This document shows, piece after piece, positions 8,251 to 15,013 of a DNA stretch of 64,000 nucleotides. The stretch is from Sulfurirhabdus sp043759595 (GTDB lineage Bacteria; Pseudomonadota; Gammaproteobacteria; Burkholderiales; SMCO01), in NCBI GenBank assembly GCA_043759595.1, contig JAYVLG010000204.1, positions 1 through 64,000 of the forward strand, in the 5' to 3' direction. The notes under the pieces are model-generated. The model was given only the letters and a program-made list of their open reading frames with translations, did no database searches and was not told the DNA's origin. A program made the position numbers and the translations under genes. Each line of letters starts with the position of its first letter. The first letter of the stretch is position 1.

Positions 8251-8757
8251 ATGGCAAAATTCGAAAAGCAAGAAACGACTGATGGTTTACGCGAAAAGAT
8301 GGTTCAGGTTAATCGCGTAACCAAAGTTGTTAAAGGTGGACGTATTCTTGGCTTTGCTGCTTTGACGGTGGTTGGAGATGGCGATGGCAGTATTGGTATG
8401 GGTAAGGGTAAATCCCGCGAAGTGCCTGTTGCAGTACAAAAAGCTATGGATGAAGCGCGTCGCAAGCTCGTAAAGGTTAATTTGAAGAATGGTACTTTGC
8501 ATCATGCTGTAGTCGGTACGCATGGCGCTGCTAAAGTATTCATTCAGCCGGCTTCTGAAGGTACTGGTATTATTGCCGGCGGACCAATGCGCGCAATATT
8601 TGAAGTTATGGGTGTGCATAATGTACTGGCAAAGTGCATTGGCTCAACTAATCCTTACAATGTCGTTCGTGCAACCATTAATGGTTTGGTTTCCATGAAT
8701 ACTCCTTCAGAAATTGCTGCTAAACGTGGCAAGTCTATTGAAGAAATAATGGAGTAA
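8251..8757 (+). CDS. rpsE: 30S ribosomal protein S5
   Basis: The 168-residue S5 has the VVKGGRILGFAALTVVGDG motif of its N-terminal RNA-binding domain, including the loop where spectinomycin resistance arises in other bacteria. S5 affects decoding accuracy and mRNA unwinding. An unrelated four-base gap separates it from rpmD. Confidence 0.98.
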   Translation: MAKFEKQETTDGLREKMVQVNRVTKVVKGGRILGFAALTVVGDGDGSIGMGKGKSREVPVAVQKAMDEARRKLVKVNLKNGTLHHAVVGTHGAAKVFIQPASEGTGIIAGGPMRAIFEVMGVHNVLAKCIGSTNPYNVVRATINGLVSMNTPSEIAAKRGKSIEEIME

Positions 8758-8761
8758 ATTG

Positions 8762-8962
8762 ATGGCTACTACCAAAAAGAATGCTAATAAAATGGTTAAA
8801 GTGACGCTTGTTAAAAGTGTTATTGGAACCAAAAAATCTCATATAGCTTGTGTTCGTGGCTTAGGGTTGCGTCGCACTAATCATACTGTTGAATTGGTTG
8901 ATACACCTTCTGTGCGTGGCATGATTAATAAGGTTTATTACCTGGTTAAATGCGAGGGTTAA
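8762..8962 (+). CDS. rpmD: 50S ribosomal protein L30
   Basis: The ATG at 8762 is preferred over an in-frame TTG three bases upstream, giving 66 residues. The core VKVTLVKSVIGTKKSHIACV and GLGLRRTNHTVELVDTPSVR match L30. The N-terminus has a few extra Lys/Asn residues. The stop codon TAA directly abuts the ATG of rplO. Confidence 0.96.
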   Translation: MATTKKNANKMVKVTLVKSVIGTKKSHIACVRGLGLRRTNHTVELVDTPSVRGMINKVYYLVKCEG

Positions 8963-9397
8963 ATGGAACTGAATACAATTAAACCTGCCGAAGGCAGTAA
9001 GCAGGAAAGAAGGCGTGTTGGTCGTGGTATAGGCTGTGGCTTTGGTAAAACTTCTGGACGTGGCCATAAAGGTCAAAAATCACGTGCAGGCGGTTTTCAT
9101 AAGGTTGGTTTTGAAGGTGGACAGATGCCTTTGCAACGCCGTTTGCCTAAACGTGGTTTCAATTCCCTGACAAGAGATGATACCGCTGAAGTTCGTTTAT
9201 CTGAATTACAAAACCTGCCTGTCGATACTGTAGATTTATTGGTTTTAAAACAGGCTGGAATAATTTCTGGCAAAGCCCTTGCAGCAAAGGTTTTTATGTC
9301 TGGTGAGCTGACACGTGCACTTAAGTTGCAAGGTGTTTTAACGACCAAAGGCGCGCGTCAAGCAATTGAAAGTGCCGGTGGCAGTGTTTCTGAATAA
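8963..9397 (+). CDS. rplO: 50S ribosomal protein L15
   Basis: The 144-residue L15 has the glycine-rich N-terminal extension (GRGIGCGFGKTSGRGHKGQK) and the conserved GFEGGQMPLQRRLPKRGF motif. It binds 23S rRNA late in assembly. It starts immediately after rpmD with no gap, so translation is probably coupled, and precedes secY by eight bases. Confidence 0.98.
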   Translation: MELNTIKPAEGSKQERRRVGRGIGCGFGKTSGRGHKGQKSRAGGFHKVGFEGGQMPLQRRLPKRGFNSLTRDDTAEVRLSELQNLPVDTVDLLVLKQAGIISGKALAAKVFMSGELTRALKLQGVLTTKGARQAIESAGGSVSE

Positions 9398-9405
9398 GGT
9401 CTATT

Positions 9406-10731
9406 TTGGCAACTGATAATCCCAAGCTTGGTACTGCAGATAAAATGGGCGATCTGAAAAGACGTCTTTGGTTTGTTCTGCTTGCATTGATCGTATATAG
9501 AATAGGTGCTCATATTCCAGTGCCTGGGATTGATCCGGTTGCGCTTGAATCCTTATTTCGTTCCCAGCAAGGTGGCATTCTGGGAATGTTTAATATGTTT
9601 TCAGGTGGTGCTCTTTCACGCTTTACTGTTTTTGCATTAGGTATCATGCCCTATATTTCAGCATCGATTATTATGCAATTGCTGACAGTTGTTTCTCCGC
9701 AGTTGGAACAACTAAAGAAAGAAGGCGAGAGTGGCCGTAAAAAAATTACACAGTATACCCGTTACGGAACAGTAGTGCTGGCAGTTTTTCAGGGATTTGG
9801 TATCGCGATTGCACTCGAATCCCAACCCGGTCTTGTGTTAGAGGCTGGGATGATGTTTCGCTTAACGACCCTTGTTACTTTAGTTACTGGCACCATGTTT
9901 TTAATGTGGTTGGGGGAGCAGATTACTGAAAGAGGTATCGGGAACGGTATTTCCTTGATTATTTTTGCTGGTATTGTTGCTGGATTGCCTCATGCCATTG
10001 GTGGTACTTTGGAATTGGCCAGGACGGGTGCTTTTTCGATTCCATTGGTACTGATCTTATTCGTTGGTGCGATTGCAGTTACAGCATTTGTTGTGTTTGT
10101 TGAACGTGGGCAACGCAAAATATTAGTCAACTATGCCAAAAGACAGGTTGGGCGTAAAGTTTATGGTGGTCAAAGTTCACATTTGCCACTTAAGCTGAAT
10201 ATGGCGGGTGTCATTCCACCGATTTTCGCTTCAAGTATTATTCTATTTCCGGCTACGCTTGCTGGCTGGTTTGGCAGTAATGAGAATATGAGTTGGCTTA
10301 AAGATTTTGGCTCAACATTGTCACCTGGTCAGCCGTTATATGTACTTTTGTATGCTACTGCGATTGTTTTCTTTTGCTTTTTTTATACGGCTTTGGTGTT
10401 TAACCCTAAAGAAACTGCAGATAATTTGAAAAAGAGTGGTGCATTTGTTCCTGGAATTAGACCAGGGGAGCAAACGTCTCGATATATTGACAAGATTATG
10501 AGTCGACTGACTTTAATCGGCGCAATATATATTACTTTAGTATGTTTGCTACCTGAGTTTTTGATTGTTAAATTTAATGTTCCATTTTATTTTGGTGGCA
10601 CATCACTTTTAATTATTGTTGTAGTGACTATGGACTTTATGTCTCAAGTACAAGCTTATGCCATGTCAAAGCAGTATGACAGTTTGCTTAAAAAGGCAAA
10701 CTTTAAAGGTGGTGGTTTCATTTCTCGTTAA
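9406..10731 (+). CDS. secY: Preprotein translocase subunit SecY
   Basis: SecY forms the protein-conducting channel of the inner membrane with SecE and SecG. The 441 residues contain the expected ten hydrophobic segments, the N-terminal VYRIGAHIPVPGID motif, and the cytoplasmic loop GQRKILVNYAKRQVGRK that contacts SecA and ribosomes. The start codon is TTG (9406) with an AAGG-type ribosome binding site inside the rplO end. The position after rplO is canonical. Confidence 0.98.
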   Translation: MATDNPKLGTADKMGDLKRRLWFVLLALIVYRIGAHIPVPGIDPVALESLFRSQQGGILGMFNMFSGGALSRFTVFALGIMPYISASIIMQLLTVVSPQLEQLKKEGESGRKKITQYTRYGTVVLAVFQGFGIAIALESQPGLVLEAGMMFRLTTLVTLVTGTMFLMWLGEQITERGIGNGISLIIFAGIVAGLPHAIGGTLELARTGAFSIPLVLILFVGAIAVTAFVVFVERGQRKILVNYAKRQVGRKVYGGQSSHLPLKLNMAGVIPPIFASSIILFPATLAGWFGSNENMSWLKDFGSTLSPGQPLYVLLYATAIVFFCFFYTALVFNPKETADNLKKSGAFVPGIRPGEQTSRYIDKIMSRLTLIGAIYITLVCLLPEFLIVKFNVPFYFGGTSLLIIVVVTMDFMSQVQAYAMSKQYDSLLKKANFKGGGFISR

Positions 10732-10779
10732 TATTTGATTTGCGTAGTATTAAATGCGCTTTGATTGGTGAAGGTTTGA

Positions 10780-10998
10780 ATGGCAAAAGAAGATACGATA
10801 CAGATGCAAGGGGAGGTAGTGGAAAATCTTCCGAACGCAACCTTTCGTGTCAAACTGGAAAATGGTCACGTTGTGTTAGCACATATTTCTGGAAAAATGC
10901 GAATGCACTACATTCGAATTCTGCCTGGCGATAAAGTCACTGTTGAGTTGACTCCTTATGACTTATCCAGAGCAAGAATCACGTTCAGAGCTAAATAA
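10780..10998 (+). CDS. infA: Translation initiation factor IF-1
   Basis: The 72-residue S1/OB-fold protein (MAKEDTIQMQGEVVENLPNA) occupies the ribosomal A site during initiation and stimulates IF-2 and IF-3. Full length and highly conserved. It sits between secY and rpmJ, an arrangement usual in betaproteobacteria but absent in E. coli, where infA lies elsewhere. An out-of-frame open frame starting at 10740 overlaps it and is not a gene. Confidence 0.98.
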   Translation: MAKEDTIQMQGEVVENLPNATFRVKLENGHVVLAHISGKMRMHYIRILPGDKVTVELTPYDLSRARITFRAK

Positions 10999-11025
10999 TT
11001 TGTAAGTTAAACCTTGCATTGTCTT

Positions 11026-11050
11026 GTAACTGGGTTGTAAACCCAGTTAC
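11026..11050 (+). promoter_or_regulatory. Perfect 10-bp hairpin before rpmJ
   Basis: GTAACTGGGT (11026-11035) pairs perfectly with ACCCAGTTAC (11041-11050) around a 5-nt loop in the infA-rpmJ gap. There is no T-tract right after it, so it is more likely a regulatory or processing element than a terminator. A second small stem, AAGGG/CCCTT (11059-11075), lies just before the rpmJ ribosome binding site. Confidence 0.5.
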
Positions 11051-11088
11051 TAATAATGAAGGGGATTTTTCCCTTAAAGGAGTTTTAA

Positions 11089-11202
11089 ATGAGAGTACAG
11101 GCGTCGGTTAAAAAGATCTGTCGCAAGTGCAAGATTATCAGACGTAAAGGTGTGGTTCGCGTTATATGTGAAGAACCCCGCCACAAACAGCGTCAAGGAT
11201 AA
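11089..11202 (+). CDS. rpmJ: 50S ribosomal protein L36
   Basis: A 37-residue protein, MRVQASVKKICRKCKIIRRK and onward, read directly from the sequence. It is the zinc-binding form of L36, with ligands C11, C14, C27 and H32. L36 helps organise domains II and V of 23S rRNA. A strong AAAGGAG ribosome binding site precedes it. It is the shortest gene of the cluster and easily missed. Confidence 0.97.
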   Translation: MRVQASVKKICRKCKIIRRKGVVRVICEEPRHKQRQG

Positions 11203-11274
11203 TTTTAATTACTTGTAGTTTTTACGCTATATGTTCGAATTTCGGTGTAGTGTAGGATTGAAGTTACATTAAGG

Positions 11275-11303
11275 TTGCGAATCACCCTTATGGGTGGTAT
11301 TAT
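11275..11303 (+). promoter_or_regulatory. Sigma70-type promoter of the alpha operon (rpsM)
   Basis: TTGCGA (11275-11280), a 17-bp spacer and TATTAT (11298-11303, 5 of 6 consensus) lie 30 bp before rpsM. The spacer is itself a near-perfect inverted repeat (ATCACCC/GGGTGGT, 11281-11298), so a repressor or structure could act here. Confidence 0.55.
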
Positions 11304-11332
11304 TACTGATTTTTCTTTTCTGGAGTAATGGT

Positions 11333-11695
11333 ATGGCCCGCATTGCTGGGGTAAACATTGCGAATCACCAACATGCCGTTATTGCATTGACGGCTATATA
11401 TGGTATTGGTAGTGACCGCGCACGTAAAATTTGCGAGGCCGCTAAAGTTAATTTTTCAGCTAAAATCAAAGATCTTAGCGATACGGAAATGGATAAGCTA
11501 CGTGATGAAGTGGGAAAATTTACGGTTGAAGGTGATTTACGCCGTGAAGTGACCATGAATATCAAGCGGTTGATGGATCTTGGTTGTTATCGAGGTGTGC
11601 GTCATCGCCGAGGTTTGCCTCTCCGTGGCCAGCGTACAAAAACCAATGCGAGAACTCGTAAAGGTCCGCGCAAGGCTATCAGGTCCACGAAGTAA
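11333..11695 (+). CDS. rpsM: 30S ribosomal protein S13
   Basis: The ATG at 11333 with a TGGAG ribosome binding site gives a 120-residue S13 (MARIAGVNIANHQHAVIALT, ending RTKTNARTRKGPRKAI). S13 contacts P-site tRNA and the 50S subunit from the 30S head. An upstream in-frame extension to 11294 is not conserved. It opens the alpha operon S13-S11-S4-RpoA-L17. Confidence 0.98.
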   Translation: MARIAGVNIANHQHAVIALTAIYGIGSDRARKICEAAKVNFSAKIKDLSDTEMDKLRDEVGKFTVEGDLRREVTMNIKRLMDLGCYRGVRHRRGLPLRGQRTKTNARTRKGPRKAIRSTK

Positions 11696-11708
11696 AAGGA
11701 TATAGGTT

Positions 11709-12101
11709 ATGGCAAAGACTACCGCTGCACGGGTACGCAAAAAAGTTAAAAAGAATGTGGCAGAAGGTATTGCTCACATTCATGCTTCATTTAATAACAC
11801 AATCGTAACGATCACTGATCGTCAGGGTAATGCGCTTTCATGGGCTACTTCTGGTGGTGCTGGTTTTAAAGGCTCTCGAAAGAGTACGCCTTTTGCTGCT
11901 CAAGTTGCTGCTGAGGCAGCAGGGAAAGCTGCGCAGGATTGTGGGGTTAAAAACCTAGAAGTGCGAATTAAAGGACCAGGTCCTGGTCGCGAATCGGCCG
12001 TACGTGCACTCAATGCCGTAGGCTTTAAGATTACAAGCATTTCTGACGTGACGCCAGTGCCGCATAACGGCTGCCGCCCACCGAAGAAACGCCGTATTTA
12101 A
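11709..12101 (+). CDS. rpsK: 30S ribosomal protein S11
   Basis: S11 of 130 residues with the conserved SWATSGGAGFKGSRKSTPFA core and the C-terminal TPVPHNGCRPPKKRRI. It lies on the 30S platform near the E site. It follows rpsM by 13 bp and is followed by rpsD after 15 bp. Confidence 0.98.
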   Translation: MAKTTAARVRKKVKKNVAEGIAHIHASFNNTIVTITDRQGNALSWATSGGAGFKGSRKSTPFAAQVAAEAAGKAAQDCGVKNLEVRIKGPGPGRESAVRALNAVGFKITSISDVTPVPHNGCRPPKKRRI

Positions 12102-12116
12102 TTCAGGAGTCCGACT

Positions 12117-12746
12117 GTGGCTAGAAATCTTGACCCAAAATGCCGGCAGTGCCGCCGCGAGGGCGAAAAGCTGTTTTTGAAAGGTGAAAAGTGTTTCACC
12201 GATAAGTGCTCAATTGAACGCAGAAGTTATGCTCCAGGCCAGCATGGTCAAAAGAGCGGACAAAGACTATCAGATTATGGTGGTCAGTTGCGTGCAAAAC
12301 AAAAGATCCGTCGTATTTATGGCGTTTTAGAACGTCAATTCCGTGGTTATTACTACGAAGCTGACCGTCTGCGTGGTGTTACCGGTGAGAACTTGCTTCA
12401 GCTTCTTGAAAGCCGTTTGGATACCGTGACTTTCCGCATGGGTTTTGGTGCTTCACGTTCTGAGTCACGTCAAATTGTTCGTCACAACGGTATTTTAGTG
12501 AATGGTAAACGCGTAAATATTCCTTCATATCTGGTTAAGCCGGGTGATGTTGTTGAAGTCGCTGATAAGGCGAAACAGCATTTGCGTGTTAAGGGTGCTT
12601 TAGCAGCTGCTGAGCAACGTGGATTTCCTGAGTGGATTGAAGTCGATGTCAAAGCATTGAAAGGTACATATAAGGCAAAACCGCAGCGTGCTGAATTACC
12701 TTCTACAATCAATGAGAATCTCGTTGTTGAATTGTATTCTAAGTAA
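12117..12746 (+). CDS. rpsD: 30S ribosomal protein S4
   Basis: The 209-residue S4 starts at GTG (12117) behind a CAGGAG ribosome binding site. Its N-terminus has cysteines 9, 12, 26 and 31, the zinc-binding variant of S4, unlike E. coli S4. A C-terminal S4 RNA-binding domain follows at about residues 98-160. S4 initiates 30S assembly and in E. coli represses the alpha operon translationally. Confidence 0.98.
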   Translation: MARNLDPKCRQCRREGEKLFLKGEKCFTDKCSIERRSYAPGQHGQKSGQRLSDYGGQLRAKQKIRRIYGVLERQFRGYYYEADRLRGVTGENLLQLLESRLDTVTFRMGFGASRSESRQIVRHNGILVNGKRVNIPSYLVKPGDVVEVADKAKQHLRVKGALAAAEQRGFPEWIEVDVKALKGTYKAKPQRAELPSTINENLVVELYSK

Positions 12747-12774
12747 TAGCTGATACATCGCAAGAGGATACACT

Positions 12775-13758
12775 ATGCAAAGCAGTGCTTCAGAATTTCT
12801 TAAACCACGTATTATTGATGTGGACAACATGTCACCTGTTCATGCAAAGGTGACAATGGAGCCTTTTGAACGTGGCTATGGCCATACTCTTGGTAACGCC
12901 TTGCGCAGAATTTTACTTTCTTCTATGCCAGGCTATGCACCGACCGAAGTTAAAATCAGTGGTGTGTTACATGAATACTCTTCAATTGAAGGTGTTCAAG
13001 AAGACGTGGTTGATATTTTATTAAATCTTAAGGGTATTGCTCTTAAGTTGCATAATCGTGAAGAAGTAGTTCTTACCCTCAAGAAAGATGTTGAAGGTAT
13101 TGTAACTGCAGGTGATATCGATGCCAGTCATGATGTTGAGATTTTTAATCCAGATCACGTTATTGCTCATCTGACTAAAGGTGGGAAGCTCGATATTGAA
13201 ATTAAAGTTGAGCAAGGGCGCGGTTACGAGCCTGTTACTTCACGTCGTATTAGTGAAGAAAATCGTACTGTTGGATCTATCATGGTTGATGCTTCATTCA
13301 GTCCAGTGCGCCGTGTCAGTTATTCAGTTGAAAGTGCGCGTGTAGAACAGCGTACGGATCTTGACAAGCTGGTTATGGATATTGAGACGAATGGTGTTAT
13401 TGATCCAGAAGAGGCGGTACGTTATGCAGCGCGTATTCTGGTTGATCAGTTGTCGGTATTTGCTGATTTAAAAGGCACGCCAACTGCTGTTGAAGCACCT
13501 AAGTTGCCTCAAGTCGATCCGATTTTGTTACGCCCTGTAGATGATCTTGAATTAACTGTTCGTTCTGCAAACTGTTTAAAAGCCGAAAATATTTATTATA
13601 TTGGCGATCTTATTCAGCGGAGTGAAAATGAGTTGTTGAAGACACCTAATCTTGGCAGAAAATCGCTAAATGAAATAAAAGAAATCCTCGCATCCAAGGG
13701 TTTGACGCTTGGCATGAAGCTGGAAAACTGGCCGCCTGCTGGCCTCGAAAAAGCCTAA
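12775..13758 (+). CDS. rpoA: DNA-directed RNA polymerase subunit alpha
   Basis: RpoA, 327 residues, is the scaffold for RNA polymerase assembly. The N-terminal dimerisation domain contains GYGHTLGNALRRILLSSMPG, and the C-terminal domain (LTVRSANCLKAENIYYIGDL, NLGRKSLNEIKEIL) contacts UP elements and activators. Length and gene position are standard. Confidence 0.99.
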   Translation: MQSSASEFLKPRIIDVDNMSPVHAKVTMEPFERGYGHTLGNALRRILLSSMPGYAPTEVKISGVLHEYSSIEGVQEDVVDILLNLKGIALKLHNREEVVLTLKKDVEGIVTAGDIDASHDVEIFNPDHVIAHLTKGGKLDIEIKVEQGRGYEPVTSRRISEENRTVGSIMVDASFSPVRRVSYSVESARVEQRTDLDKLVMDIETNGVIDPEEAVRYAARILVDQLSVFADLKGTPTAVEAPKLPQVDPILLRPVDDLELTVRSANCLKAENIYYIGDLIQRSENELLKTPNLGRKSLNEIKEILASKGLTLGMKLENWPPAGLEKA

Positions 13759-13782
13759 GAGCTGTATGGAAAAGGAATTGAT

Positions 13783-14178
13783 ATGCGTCACCGTTTAGGA
13801 AATAGAAAACTTAATCGCACCAGTAGTCATCGTCTTGCTATGTTGCGCAATATGACTAATTCACTGCTGCGTCATGAAGTGATTAAGACTACCCTCCCAA
13901 AAGCTAAGGAACTGCGTCGTGTTGCTGAGCCTCTGATCACTTTGGGTAAGAAGCCGTCATTGGCTAATCGTCGCCTTGCTTTTGATCGTTTACGCGATCG
14001 CGATATGGTTGTTAAGTTATTTAACGATTTAGGACCTCGCTTTCAGAAACGTAACGGTGGTTACTTGCGTATTCTTAAGTACGGCTTCCGTCAGGGTGAC
14101 AACGCACCTATGGCGCTGGTCGAGTTGGTAGATCGTCCTGAAGTTGTAGATGCAGTAGCTGAAGCTGTTGCAGAATAA
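13783..14178 (+). CDS. rplQ: 50S ribosomal protein L17
   Basis: The 131-residue L17 starts MRHRLGNRKLNRTSSHRLAM, as is invariant in the family, and ends with a short acidic tail. It is the last gene of the ribosomal cluster, closed by a strong terminator 22 bp beyond its stop. Confidence 0.98.
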   Translation: MRHRLGNRKLNRTSSHRLAMLRNMTNSLLRHEVIKTTLPKAKELRRVAEPLITLGKKPSLANRRLAFDRLRDRDMVVKLFNDLGPRFQKRNGGYLRILKYGFRQGDNAPMALVELVDRPEVVDAVAEAVAE

Positions 14179-14200
14179 ATGATGCTTTGCATTGCTTAAG

Positions 14201-14229
14201 GAAAAAGGCCGGCTTGTCCGGCCTTTTTC
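14201..14229 (+). terminator. Rho-independent terminator after rplQ
   Basis: GAAAAAGGCCGG and CCGGCCTTTTTC form a perfect 12-bp stem with a CTTGT loop, with A-rich and T-rich arms. It should stop transcription from the ribosomal cluster and could work in both directions. Confidence 0.9.
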
Positions 14230-14256
14230 TTTTGCATTTTGGAGTAACATGCAATC

Positions 14257-14982
14257 ATGATTGCTTTATTTTCTGATTTTGGGTCTGCTGATCTCTACGT
14301 TGGTCAGGTCAAAATGGTCTTAAGCAAGTTAGCACCCGATGTTGTCGTGAATGATTTATTTCACGATGCACCTGATTTCAATATTGTGTGTTCTGCTCAT
14401 TTATTGTCTGCGCTATCTGCAGATTTTCCTCCCGGAACTGTTTTTCTTTCCGTTGTTGACCCTGGTGTGGGTAGTTCGCGTGGTGCTGTTGTTATTTTAG
14501 CTGATTCATGGTGGTTCGTCGGGCCTGATAATGGATTGATGTCGGTGGCTTCTGCTCGACATAAAGATGTTAAATATTGGCGAATTATCTGGCGGCCTGA
14601 AAATATTTCGCAGTCTTTTCATGGGCGGGATCTTTTTGCTCCTATTGCGGCTTTGATTGCTAAGGGTGAGTTTCCATCTGATAAGTTGGAATCAATTACT
14701 GAGTTATCAATCAATTTGTCCGCTGATGATGCTTTTTCAATCATTTATGTTGATCACTACGGGAATTGTTTAACGGGTATCAGATCCGTTAATCTTGCAC
14801 TAGATCGTGTAATTTTGATAAATGGCGTCGCTGTTAGATACGCGAATACATATTCCAAAGTTGATATGGGGCAAGCATTTTGGTTCGTGAATAGTCTGAA
14901 CCTGGTTGAGATTGCCGTGAATTGCGGGAGTGCAGCAAGTCTGCTCAATTTGAAGGTTGGGATGGGATTGACCATCCTCTGA
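14257..14982 (+). CDS. SAM hydroxide adenosyltransferase family protein (DUF62)
   Basis: The 241-residue product begins MIALFSDFGSADLYVGQVKM, contains the VDPGVGSSRGA motif and HGRDLFAP, all typical of the SAM-dependent chlorinase/fluorinase/hydroxide adenosyltransferase family. Most bacterial members hydrolyse S-adenosylmethionine to adenosine and methionine, so that is the likely activity; halogenation is improbable. It lies alone between the rplQ terminator and the convergent uvrA gene. Its stop codon lies just past the left arm of an 11-bp inverted repeat. Confidence 0.85.
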   Translation: MIALFSDFGSADLYVGQVKMVLSKLAPDVVVNDLFHDAPDFNIVCSAHLLSALSADFPPGTVFLSVVDPGVGSSRGAVVILADSWWFVGPDNGLMSVASARHKDVKYWRIIWRPENISQSFHGRDLFAPIAALIAKGEFPSDKLESITELSINLSADDAFSIIYVDHYGNCLTGIRSVNLALDRVILINGVAVRYANTYSKVDMGQAFWFVNSLNLVEIAVNCGSAASLLNLKVGMGLTIL

Positions 14983-14999
14983 TTCTGCGATGGTCAATC
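14966..14999. terminator. Inverted repeat between convergent DUF62 gene and uvrA
   Basis: GATTGACCATC (14966-14976) and its exact complement GATGGTCAATC (14989-14999) flank a 12-nt loop. The repeat begins inside the last codons of the DUF62 gene and ends 14 bp before the uvrA stop. It is well placed to be a bidirectional terminator, although no T-tract is present. Confidence 0.5.
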
Positions 15000-15013
15000 A
15001 TATCAACGAGGGT

